From Sulfitobacter sp. D7 (GTDB lineage: Bacteria; Pseudomonadota; Alphaproteobacteria; Rhodobacterales; Rhodobacteraceae): a stretch of 64,000 nucleotides of DNA. The translations under genes were made by a program, and so were the position numbers. The notes beneath the pieces are model-generated. The model was given only the letters and a program-made list of their open reading frames with translations. It had not been told where the DNA came from and did not search any database. This document shows, in pieces, positions 1-7,213 of this stretch (within the stretch, counting starts at the first letter, position 1; each line of letters begins with the position of its first letter). The DNA lies in assembly GCF_003611275.1 (NCBI RefSeq), contig NZ_CP020694.1, forward strand, positions 1,612,001 to 1,676,000, given 5' to 3'.

Positions 1-163
1 CGGCCAGACGGTCGCTCAGCTTTTGGTTCTCGGCCACGATCTCGGTCCGGCGGAACAGGCCGAAATCCCCTTGCACGGCGGCAAAGGTGAAATACAGGCT
101 CAGCGCAAAAGCGATTGCGAAAAACAGCAATGTGCCGAAAGCCGGACGGGTGTTGCGTGTCAT
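1..163 (-). CDS. FtsB/DivIC-like septum formation initiator (partial)
   Basis: The reading frame begins at an ATG ending at 163 and runs leftwards off the window. The 54 visible residues start MTRNTRPAFGTLLFFAIAF, have one transmembrane segment at about residues 9-30, and then enter a polar helix (ENQKLSDRLA) typical of the start of a coiled coil. This is the architecture of the small bitopic divisome protein FtsB/DivIC, which links cytokinetic ring proteins in the inner membrane. In Roseobacter relatives, as I remember, this gene precedes the pyruvate dehydrogenase operon, which would lie outside the window. The family call rests on architecture and neighbourhood only, because the C-terminal half is missing. 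Confidence 0.72.
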   Translation of the reverse strand, partial: MTRNTRPAFGTLLFFAIAFALSLYFTFAAVQGDFGLFRRTEIVAENQKLSDRLA

Positions 164-213
164 GGTTCTGCCTCTGCGTCTCTTGGCGGACGTGACATCA
201 GTATGACACAGGC

Positions 214-230
214 GATTCGACATGGGAATC
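214..230. promoter_or_regulatory. Pair of GANTC (CcrM-type) sites upstream of the ftsB-like gene
   Basis: GATTC at 214-218 and GAATC at 226-230 form a small dyad 12 bp apart, about 50-65 bp upstream of the ftsB-like start. GANTC is the methylation target of the cell-cycle methyltransferase CcrM in alphaproteobacteria. A pair this close could make the promoter sensitive to methylation state. A chance occurrence is not excluded. Confidence 0.3.
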
Positions 231-256
231 CCACAATTGCGGGAAACCCGTTGTTT

Positions 257-267
257 TTAGCGCGAAA
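257..267. promoter_or_regulatory. Weak TTAGCG operator-like site before the ftsB-like gene
   Basis: TTAGCGCGAAA lies between the end of pgk and the ftsB-like gene. It differs by one base from the LacI-type half-palindrome TTAGCGCTAA and resembles the clearer sites in front of lpdA and between gap and DUF808. If the downstream operon includes pyruvate dehydrogenase genes, as in relatives, carbon-responsive control would make sense. This is a weak call on its own. Confidence 0.3.
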
Positions 268-284
268 TCACGATTTTGCGCGGC

Positions 285-1463
285 TTAGCCGCCCAGAGCA
301 GCAACGCCGGGCAGGGTTTTGCCTTCCATCCACTCAAGGAAAGCGCCCCCGGCGGTTGAGATATAGGTGAAATCATCCGCCACGCCCGCTTGGTTTAGCG
401 CGGCAACCGTGTCACCGCCCCCGGCGACCGAGGTCAGCGTGCCTTCGCGCGTCTTGACCGCTGCTGCGCGGGCCGCGGCGACGGTGGCGGTATCGAAAGG
501 CGGAATTTCAAAGGCCCCCATCGGCCCATTCCAGATCAAGGTCCGCAGCCCGGCAAAAGCCGTTTCGACCAAGGCGACCGTATCGGGGCCCGCATCCAGC
601 ACCATCTGGTCTTTGGCGAGGCTGGCATCGGGGCCGAGCTGGGCCACCTCATGCGCGGCCCCTTTGGCGAACTCACGCGCGACCAGACCGTCAACCGGCA
701 AGATCACCCGGCAGCCCGCCTTTTCGGCCTGCGCCATGATGTCTTTGGCCGTGTCGTAATAATCCGGCTCTTCCAACGACTTGCCCAGATCAGCACCGAG
801 CGCGGCGAGGAAAGTGTTCGCCATGCCGCCGCCGATCACCAGAACATCCAGCCGGTTCACGAGGTTTTCTAAAAGCGCGATTTTGGTCGAGACCTTGGCC
901 CCCCCAACGACAGCGCCAACAGGACGCTCAGGCTTAGCGAGGGCTGCCTCAAGCGCCGAGAGTTCCGCCTGCATCAAACGGCCCGCGCAGGCAGGCAACA
1001 GCCGCGCCAGCGCCTCGGTCGAGGCATGGGCGCGGTGGGCGGCAGAGAAGGCATCGTTACAATAGATATCGCCAAGCGCGGCCAGTTGGCGGGCGAAACC
1101 TTCGTCATTGGCTTCTTCGCCGGGATAAAAGCGGATGTTTTCCAAAAGTTGCAGATCACCCTGCGCTTCGGCAGCGGCATCCAGCGAGGAGACGAAAGCC
1201 ACATCGCGGCCCAATGCCTTTTCCAGCGCGGGTAGGACTTGTTTCAGGCTCATCTCGTCCACGGCCTTGCCCTTGGGCCGTCCGAAATGCGCCAGCAGCG
1301 TCACCTTGCCGCCGCGCGACAGGATGTCGGTCACCGTGGGCACGATCCGCTCGATCCGTGTGGCATCGGTAACGCGGCCATTTTCGACCGGTACGTTGAT
1401 GTCGACGCGCAAAAGCACCCGCTTGCCGTCCAGTTCCATATCGTCCAGTGACTTCCAGCCCAT
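285..1463 (-). CDS. pgk: Phosphoglycerate kinase
   Basis: The cytoplasmic enzyme interconverts 1,3-bisphosphoglycerate + ADP and 3-phosphoglycerate + ATP in glycolysis and gluconeogenesis. At 392 residues it is the usual bacterial length. It carries the N-terminal signature LLRVDINVP (residues 17-25), the substrate-binding AHFGRPKGK stretch, the GGAKVSTKI motif near residue 190, and the C-terminal nucleotide-binding WNGPMGAFE and GGGDTVAA motifs. The ATG has GGGAG about 9 bp upstream. It is divergent from the cyclophilin pair across a 127-bp gap and is followed in the same direction by the ftsB-like gene, so it is not clustered with gap here. No damage is seen. Confidence 0.97.
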   Translation of the reverse strand: MGWKSLDDMELDGKRVLLRVDINVPVENGRVTDATRIERIVPTVTDILSRGGKVTLLAHFGRPKGKAVDEMSLKQVLPALEKALGRDVAFVSSLDAAAEAQGDLQLLENIRFYPGEEANDEGFARQLAALGDIYCNDAFSAAHRAHASTEALARLLPACAGRLMQAELSALEAALAKPERPVGAVVGGAKVSTKIALLENLVNRLDVLVIGGGMANTFLAALGADLGKSLEEPDYYDTAKDIMAQAEKAGCRVILPVDGLVAREFAKGAAHEVAQLGPDASLAKDQMVLDAGPDTVALVETAFAGLRTLIWNGPMGAFEIPPFDTATVAAARAAAVKTREGTLTSVAGGGDTVAALNQAGVADDFTYISTAGGAFLEWMEGKTLPGVAALGG

Positions 1464-1590
1464 CGGTCTTCTCCCAATCCAATCCGTTGCGCTGTGTTTT
1501 GCTGTTATCTTGGCTCAGGTCAATGCGCGGCTTGGCAATCGCGGCCAAGCTCCTTAGGTATCTGGCAAAGACAAACCAAAGGATTGCCCA

Positions 1591-2097
1591 ATGGCCGAGA
1601 TCAAAGACCCCGAAAACACCATCCTGATGGAACTCAAAGGCGGCACCGTCACTATTGAGTTGATGCCTGACCTTGCGCCCAAGCACGTCGAGCGCATGAA
1701 AGAACTGGCCCGCGCCGGGAAATACGACAACGTGGCTTTCCACCGCGTGATCGAAGGTTTCATGGCCCAGACGGGCGATGTGGCCAACGGCAACATGGAA
1801 GACAACTTCAACCTGCGTGCGGCTGGCACCGGCGGCTCCGACCTGCCGAACCTGCCCGCGGAATTCTCCAAGGTTCCCCACGCGCGTGGGACCATCGGCG
1901 CCGCTCGTTCGGCCAACCCCGACAGCGCCAACAGCCAGTTCTTCATCAACTTCAAGGACAATGATTTCCTCAACGGTCAGTACACCGTTTACGGGCAAGT
2001 CATCTCGGGCATGGAACATGTCGACGCGCTCACACGGGGCGAGCCGCCTGCGAACCCCGACCGCATGATCTCCGTCAAGGTGGCCGCAGATGCGTAA
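1591..2097 (+). CDS. ppiB: Cytoplasmic cyclophilin-type peptidyl-prolyl isomerase
   Basis: This 168-residue single-domain cyclophilin catalyses cis-trans isomerisation of Xaa-Pro bonds. The active-site blocks FHRVIEGFMAQTGD (residues 50-63) and NSQFFINF are intact, and there is no signal peptide, so it should be cytoplasmic. An AAAGGA element precedes the ATG. Its 3' end overlaps the start of a second cyclophilin by 8 bases, so the two are probably translationally coupled. It diverges from pgk. Confidence 0.93.
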   Translation: MAEIKDPENTILMELKGGTVTIELMPDLAPKHVERMKELARAGKYDNVAFHRVIEGFMAQTGDVANGNMEDNFNLRAAGTGGSDLPNLPAEFSKVPHARGTIGAARSANPDSANSQFFINFKDNDFLNGQYTVYGQVISGMEHVDALTRGEPPANPDRMISVKVAADA

Positions 2098-2644
2098 GCT
2101 CGTAGGCACCAGCGCCGTTTTGGCGCTCCTCGGTTCGGCGGCCATGGCCACCGGGCTTGAGATCGAAGTTGCGGGCGAGGCCAATGGCACCGTCAAGATC
2201 GACCTGCTGGAAGATGTGGCACCCGCCCATGTCGCGCAGATCACCGAACTGGCCGAAGAAGGCGCCTATGACGGGGTGGTCTTCCACCGCGTGATCGACG
2301 GGTTCATGGCGCAGACCGGCGACGTGCAGTTTGGCCGCGCCGATGGCGACACCGCGCGTGCTGGCATGGGCGGCTCCGACAAGCCCGACCTTGAGGCGGA
2401 GTTCTCGGACATCGCCTATGAGAAGGGCGTCGTGGGCATGGCCCGCAGCCAGAGCCCGAACAGCGCCAACAGTCAGTTCTTCATCATGTTCGACGAAGCC
2501 CCCTTCCTTGACGGTCAGTACACTGTCGTGGGCAAGGTCACCGAAGGTCAGGACGTGGTCGACGCCATCAAACGCGGGACCGGCCCTAACGGTGCCGTTG
2601 TCGGCACGCCGGACGTGATGCAAAAGGTCACTGTGACCGAGTAA
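2090..2644 (+). CDS. Exported cyclophilin-type peptidyl-prolyl isomerase
   Basis: This 184-residue cyclophilin is closely related to its upstream neighbour in the catalytic core (FHRVIDGFMAQTGD, NSQFFIMFDEAPFLDGQY). It adds an N-terminal signal peptide (MRKLVGTSAVLALLGSAAMA), so it should work in the periplasm on secreted or outer-membrane proteins. The start codon lies inside the end of the first cyclophilin gene. The arrangement looks like a tandem duplication in which one copy gained an export signal, giving one isomerase for each compartment. Confidence 0.92.
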   Translation: MRKLVGTSAVLALLGSAAMATGLEIEVAGEANGTVKIDLLEDVAPAHVAQITELAEEGAYDGVVFHRVIDGFMAQTGDVQFGRADGDTARAGMGGSDKPDLEAEFSDIAYEKGVVGMARSQSPNSANSQFFIMFDEAPFLDGQYTVVGKVTEGQDVVDAIKRGTGPNGAVVGTPDVMQKVTVTE

Positions 2645-2742
2645 CCGTCGGCCCCAAGTCGCATCGGGGACCGAGTAACATCTGTTCCCGATTGCGTGGG
2701 GTGGGCTTGCTTGCTCACCCCCGCATGCGGCACGCTCGGGCC

Positions 2743-3711
2743 ATGATAAAATTAAGCGCCATCGTTCTAAGCCTTGGCCTTGCGGCCAACAGTCTTCTCG
2801 CCGATCCCGCCCGCTGGCAGGGGGAATGGCCTGAGACCGATTTTTCCAAAACAAGCATCACAGATTGGTCCGAGATCATCTCGGGCGGGCCGCCCAAGGA
2901 TGGCATCCCGGCACTCGATGCACCGGGTTTCAAAGCCGCGCGCGCCGAAACCCGCATCGCCCCGCGCGAGCCAGTCATCACGGTCGCGATAGAGGGTGCC
3001 AAACCGCGCGCCTATCCGATCCGCTATCTGACATGGCATGAGATTGTTAACGATAGGGTCAATGGCCAGCCCATCGCCGTGACCTTTTGCCCGCTGTGCA
3101 ACTCTGCGCTGGTCTTTGACCGCCGCGTCGCGGGGCAGGTGCTGCGCTTTGGCGTATCAGGGAAGCTGCGCCATTCCGACATGGTAATGTATGACCGCGA
3201 GACCCAAAGCTGGTGGCAACAGGCCGAAGGCCGCGCCATCGTGGGGGCGCTGACGGGCACCGAGCTAAAACACCTCCCAAGCTGGCTGGAAAGCTGGGCC
3301 GATTTCACCGCGCGATACCCCGACGGGCTGGTGATGGAGGAACCTTCCTACAACCGCGACTATGGCCGCAACCCTTACCGGAACTATGATTCTTCGGCCA
3401 AACCCTTCCTCTACGACGGCGCGCAGCCGCCGCACGGAATTGCACCGCTAGAGCGCGTGGTGCGTGTGGGAGACCGGGCGTGGCGGCTCAACCGCCTGGC
3501 CGAGGAAGGCGAGGTGCGTGAGGCCGGTGTGACGATCTCGTGGCGGGCAGGGCAGGCCTCGGCGTTGGACGCGGGGCAGATCGGCCAGGGGCGTGACGTG
3601 GGCAGCATCCGCGTGCGTGACAGCGCCGGCAGCGACGTGCCGCATGATGTGATGTTTGCCTTCGCCTTTGATGCCTTCTGGCCAAATGGCACTTGGATGC
3701 TGGCGCGTTAA
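2743..3711 (+). CDS. DUF3179 family exported protein
   Basis: From the ATG at 2743 the product has 322 residues and starts with a signal peptide (MIKLSAIVLSLGLAANSLLA). The frame extends upstream to a TTG at 2692, but that would bury the signal peptide. The body has hallmarks of the DUF3179 family: TWHEIVND, a VTFCPLCNSALVFDR stretch with a CPxC pair, and SWWQQAEGRAIVG. No biochemical function is known to me. The paired cysteines and periplasmic location make a redox or metal-linked role possible but unproven. It stands alone, convergent with the bactofilin gene. Confidence 0.85.
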   Translation: MIKLSAIVLSLGLAANSLLADPARWQGEWPETDFSKTSITDWSEIISGGPPKDGIPALDAPGFKAARAETRIAPREPVITVAIEGAKPRAYPIRYLTWHEIVNDRVNGQPIAVTFCPLCNSALVFDRRVAGQVLRFGVSGKLRHSDMVMYDRETQSWWQQAEGRAIVGALTGTELKHLPSWLESWADFTARYPDGLVMEEPSYNRDYGRNPYRNYDSSAKPFLYDGAQPPHGIAPLERVVRVGDRAWRLNRLAEEGEVREAGVTISWRAGQASALDAGQIGQGRDVGSIRVRDSAGSDVPHDVMFAFAFDAFWPNGTWMLAR

Positions 3712-3737
3712 GCCCGCGCCGCAAGCCCGAAATGAGA

Positions 3738-3767
3738 ACGGGCGCCGCAGTTTCCTGCGACGCCCGT
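3738..3767. terminator. Hairpin between DUF3179 and bactofilin genes
   Basis: ACGGGCG and CGCAG (3738-3750) pair with CTGCG and CGCCCGT (3755-3767) around a TTTC loop, with one internal C/A mismatch. It lies between two convergent genes, so it probably ends transcription from both sides. There is no long T-run. Confidence 0.55.
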
Positions 3768-3792
3768 GAATGCTGTGAACCGACCGCGGGTC

Positions 3793-4293
3793 TTAGGACG
3801 CCGGGTTCGGCTTCTGCGCCGGAGCGGATTTTGCGCCGGGGTTCAGCGGATCGTCCTGACGCTGCACCGAACCTTCGAAATGCGCGCCGGATTCGATCGC
3901 GATGGTCTTGTGGATGATGTCACCCTCAACCCGTGCGGTCGATGTCAGACGTACCTTGAGGCCACGCACGCGGCCCACGATACGGCCATTGATCACCACG
4001 TCATCGGCAACCACTTCGCCTTTGATCGTCGCCGTTTCACCGATGGTCAACAGATGCGCGCGGATGTCGCCCTCAACAGTGCCTTCAACCTGAACATCGC
4101 CCGTCGTCTTCATGTTGCCGGTCACATGCAGGTCCGAAGACAGAACGGATGCGGGCGGTTTCGCCTTGGGGGCGCTGGCCTTGAACTCGCTCTGCTTGGA
4201 GGGCGCAGGGGCCGTCGAAGCGCTGGAAGGTGCCGGTTTGGACGCATCTGCATCCTGGGGCGCGGGATCGTTGATTTTGCTTTTAGAAAACAT
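3793..4293 (-). CDS. Bactofilin (polymer-forming cytoskeletal protein)
   Basis: This 166-residue protein has a central beta-helical bactofilin domain (residues about 50-145) made of short hydrophobic repeats such as VEGTVEGDI, IKGEVVADDVVINGRIVG and VEGDIIHKTIAI. A disordered Pro/Ala/Ser/Lys-rich N-terminus and a short polar C-terminus flank it. Bactofilins polymerise without nucleotide on the membrane and position cell-wall enzymes. Its start overlaps the end of the M23 peptidase gene by 11 bases, indicating translational coupling. This fits the known bactofilin-M23 partnership, in which the filament localises or controls a peptidoglycan hydrolase. Confidence 0.92.
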   Translation of the reverse strand: MFSKSKINDPAPQDADASKPAPSSASTAPAPSKQSEFKASAPKAKPPASVLSSDLHVTGNMKTTGDVQVEGTVEGDIRAHLLTIGETATIKGEVVADDVVINGRIVGRVRGLKVRLTSTARVEGDIIHKTIAIESGAHFEGSVQRQDDPLNPGAKSAPAQKPNPAS

Positions 4294-5611
4294 CGTTTGC
4301 AGCCTTGATATAGATCATGGGGTTAACAGCCTTGCCACCTACGCGGACTTCATAGTGGAGATGGACACCGGTGACCCGTCCTGATGCTCCCATATCACCA
4401 ATATGCTGCCCGCGCGAGACTCTTTGACCAACTTTCACGCGCAGCTTGGACATGTGGGCATAACGGGTCTCAATCCCGAACTCGTGCTGGATCTTGACCA
4501 AACGGCCATAGCCCGAGGACCAGCCGGCGTGAATCACCACACCATCGGCGGTCGCATAAAGCGGCGTGCCCATGCCAGCGGCAAAGTCGACGCCCTTGTG
4601 CATCCGGCGGCCACCTGTCTTGGGGTCGCGGCGATAGCCGAACTGGCTGGTGAAGCGGAAAGCGTTTTTGACCGGGTTCGCAAAAGGCGCTTTTTCGGCG
4701 GCGATGCGGTAAAGGTTCAACCGGTCCATCTGGTTCAGCAGACGGTTTGCGCGCAGCGTATCGGGGCTAAGCTCTTCGCCGCGGGTGGTGAAGGACAGCG
4801 GCGTCATCGGGCCACCTTGGCCGGAATAGCCGCGGCGCACGGTGGCGAGGATACGGTCGGTCGGCATGCCCGCGCTGCGGAACATCTTATCGAGCGGGGC
4901 GACAGAGACGCTCATCGCTTCTTCAAGCTGGCGGAAGATCGCGTCGTTCTGATCGCGCATCAACGCGATCTCTTGCGCCATTTCATCGGCCTGCAGCAGC
5001 GCATCCTGCGCGTCGACCACAACTTTGTCGCGCTCTGCCGCGGTGCGTGCCAGAGCTTGGGCAAGGAAATCGACCGGCGCTTGATCGGCATCGGCGCGCA
5101 GGCTGCCCGCTTCACCGTTCTCAAGGCTGCCTTCCAATTCGGCCAGCTTCAGCCGGGCCTTTTGGCGGTCTTTCATCGTGTCGCGCAGAGTGGATTGGAT
5201 CACGTCGATCCCGGTCTCCAACTCACGGCGGCGGGTCTCTGACGCCAGCAGTTCGGATTGCATGACGGAAATTTGTGTGAGCGCGGCGTTAAAGCGGTCT
5301 TGTGCGGCCAGTGCTTCTTCGGCCCGCAGATCACGCTGCGCGGAAAGCTCGTTCAGACGCGCCTGATAGGTGCGCTGATCGCGTTTGGCCTGCTCGCGAA
5401 AGTTGCCCGAGCCGATGCTGTCCATCAAAATGATCGCCGTGGCGATGATGGCCCAAGACACGAGGAAGGCCGACCCCGCCAGCCCGATAATCTGGGTGCC
5501 GGGGCGCAGGCGGATGAAACGTGTATCGCTGTCGGATTTCAAAAAGACGCGGCGTTCGGGAAAATAATGCTCAAGCAGAGCATGCGTCTTGATGGCAATC
5601 CGTGTGCGCAC
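4283..5611 (-). CDS. Membrane-anchored M23 (LytM) metallopeptidase
   Basis: I place the start at the GTG ending at 5611, because AAAGGA sits 8 bp upstream and the more upstream ATG (5674) has no such site. The 442-residue product has a cytoplasmic tail, one transmembrane helix (about 41-63), a periplasmic coiled coil (about 72-225) and a C-terminal LytM domain. The HKGVDF (H338, D342) and HLHYE (H419) zinc ligands and the YAH histidine (H386) are all present, so it should be an active peptidoglycan endopeptidase rather than a degenerate EnvC-type activator. It is co-transcribed with, and overlaps, the bactofilin gene. Confidence 0.93.
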   Translation of the reverse strand: MRTRIAIKTHALLEHYFPERRVFLKSDSDTRFIRLRPGTQIIGLAGSAFLVSWAIIATAIILMDSIGSGNFREQAKRDQRTYQARLNELSAQRDLRAEEALAAQDRFNAALTQISVMQSELLASETRRRELETGIDVIQSTLRDTMKDRQKARLKLAELEGSLENGEAGSLRADADQAPVDFLAQALARTAAERDKVVVDAQDALLQADEMAQEIALMRDQNDAIFRQLEEAMSVSVAPLDKMFRSAGMPTDRILATVRRGYSGQGGPMTPLSFTTRGEELSPDTLRANRLLNQMDRLNLYRIAAEKAPFANPVKNAFRFTSQFGYRRDPKTGGRRMHKGVDFAAGMGTPLYATADGVVIHAGWSSGYGRLVKIQHEFGIETRYAHMSKLRVKVGQRVSRGQHIGDMGASGRVTGVHLHYEVRVGGKAVNPMIYIKAANDVF

Positions 5612-5762
5612 GTTGTCGTCCTTTGTCCCGTCCCGTCGGCGCGGAGGGCTCGCCCAGCCCGCGCCCAACGTCAATAGCCAGTGCCCGCGAATGGGGCAAC
5701 CCTATTGACCCGCAGCGGCCCGCGCCTGCGCGGCAATCCCCCATTCGCCCCGGAAAAAGCGC

Positions 5763-5777
5763 TTTGCCATTGGCAAA
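5763..5777. promoter_or_regulatory. Perfect 15-bp palindrome upstream of the M23-bactofilin operon
   Basis: TTTGCCA-T-TGGCAAA is a perfect inverted repeat about 150 bp upstream of the M23 start and 40 bp past the DUF455 stop. It is too short and too AT-ended to be a terminator. A binding site for a dimeric regulator is plausible; none is identified. Confidence 0.35.
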
Positions 5778-5816
5778 AAACCGCCGATACCAAGCACTTG
5801 CTGTTTTATGGCCGGA

Positions 5817-6635
5817 TCAGCTTGGGCCCCCGTCCGCCGTGAGAGGCCAGTAGAAATCGGGCGGGATTCCCGCCTCGGCGCGTTTTTCTTCGTTGAAAGG
5901 CGGCTTCAGATCGCCGTGAAAATACTTGCGCACGAGGGCGTGAAACCGGTCTTTCGGGTCTTCGTCATGGCGGCCACAAAGGAAGTGAAACCATTTGCTG
6001 CCATAGGCGACATGGGCGACTTCTTCGGCGTAAATAGTCTCAAGGGCTGCCACGGCACTGTCGGCCTTCGCATTGCGGAAAATCTTGATCATGCCCGGCG
6101 TCACGTCCAGTCCGCGCGCCTCCAGCACCATGGGCACCACGGCAAGGCGGCCCATCAGATCGTCCACCGTGTCTTCGGCTGCGCGCCACATGCCAGCATG
6201 GGCGGGCATGGCGCCGTAATGACTGCCCATTTCCTCAAGACAGTCGCACATTAGGTTGAAATGTTTGGATTCGTCATCCGCGGCTTTGACCCAGTCGTCA
6301 AAGAACCCCAAGGGCAGCGGCACATGCGAAAACCGCGCGATCACGTCCCAATGTAGGTCCACGGCGTTCAATTCGATATGCGCCACGGCATGCAACAGCG
6401 CCGCGCGCCCCTCAGGCGTGCCGGGACGGCGGCGAGGCACTTCGCGCGGGCTGAGCAATTCGGGCTGGGCGGGGCGGGCAGGGTGCAGCGGCGGATCGGC
6501 ACGGCCCACCTCGGGGCGCGCTCCCTCGGCCCGGGCTGAGAGCCATTCCGCTGCGAATTTCCGCGACAGTGCGGTCTTTTCGCGCCCATCCGCTGTGCGC
6601 AGCACCGCCTCGGCCATTTCCGCCAGCGGCATCAT
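5817..6635 (-). CDS. DUF455 family ferritin-like protein
   Basis: This 272-residue predicted cytoplasmic protein belongs to the DUF455 group of ferritin-like four-helix proteins. Carboxylate and histidine clusters that could hold a di-metal site are visible: AHIELNAVDLHWD, DDESKHFNLM and ETIYAEEVAHVAYG. The substrate is unknown; oxidase, hydroxylase or iron-handling roles are all possible. Its ATG overlaps the TGA of the bcp gene (ATGA), so it is translationally coupled to a peroxiredoxin, which would fit a role in oxidative stress. Confidence 0.85.
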   Translation of the reverse strand: MMPLAEMAEAVLRTADGREKTALSRKFAAEWLSARAEGARPEVGRADPPLHPARPAQPELLSPREVPRRRPGTPEGRAALLHAVAHIELNAVDLHWDVIARFSHVPLPLGFFDDWVKAADDESKHFNLMCDCLEEMGSHYGAMPAHAGMWRAAEDTVDDLMGRLAVVPMVLEARGLDVTPGMIKIFRNAKADSAVAALETIYAEEVAHVAYGSKWFHFLCGRHDEDPKDRFHALVRKYFHGDLKPPFNEEKRAEAGIPPDFYWPLTADGGPS

Positions 6636-7105
6636 GCGCCGCGCACCGCGTCCAGCACCGCATCGACATGGCCGGGCACTTTCACCTTGCGCCAGACCTG
6701 CGCGATCTGGCCTGTCGCGTCGATCAGATAGGTCGCGCGTTCGATGCCCATGGATTTCTTGCCGTACATGTTCTTCTCGACCCAGACCTCATAGGCTTCC
6801 GTCACCGCGCCATCGGTGTCTGACAACAGCGGCACGGTCAGCGCGTGTTTGGCGGCGAACTTATCGTGTTTGTCCATGCTGTCGCGCGAAATGCCAAAGA
6901 CTTGCACACCGGCCTCGGCAAACTCCGACAGCCGCTCGGAAAAGCCGATCGATTCCTTGGTGCAGCCGGGCGTGTCATCGCGCGGGTAAAAGAACAGCAC
7001 CACGGGGCCGCCTTGCTGCGCAGACAGCGTAATCTCGCCACCGCCAGTCACGGGAAGGGTGAAATCCGGGGCCGGTTGGCCGGGCTGGGGTCCGATCTGC
7101 GACAT
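6632..7105 (-). CDS. bcp: Thiol peroxidase / bacterioferritin comigratory protein (AhpC-TSA family)
   Basis: The ATG at 7105 follows AAAGGA and gives 157 residues, the usual Bcp length; the frame continues upstream to 7174 without a better start. The peroxidatic motif FFYPRDDTPGCTKE is intact, with a second motif FSERLSEF just after. Bcp reduces H2O2 and organic hydroperoxides in the cytoplasm using thioredoxin. It is the first gene of a two-gene unit with the DUF455 protein and is divergent from the AsmA-like gene. Confidence 0.94.
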   Translation of the reverse strand: MSQIGPQPGQPAPDFTLPVTGGGEITLSAQQGGPVVLFFYPRDDTPGCTKESIGFSERLSEFAEAGVQVFGISRDSMDKHDKFAAKHALTVPLLSDTDGAVTEAYEVWVEKNMYGKKSMGIERATYLIDATGQIAQVWRKVKVPGHVDAVLDAVRGA

Positions 7106-7213
7106 GGGGCGGTTCCTTTGGCTTGTGAAGGGTCGTTCAGGGCTGTCATACTGCATCTGATTTGACAACGTCAAAGCCGCCCCCGAAAGCCGCCCTATCC
7201 GAACCGGAGCCCG

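Noticed and set aside
4305..4318. FNR-like sequence TTGAT-ATAG-ATCAT
   Set aside because: It lies inside the 3' end of the M23 gene, has one mismatch and no promoter nearby. Probably chance.
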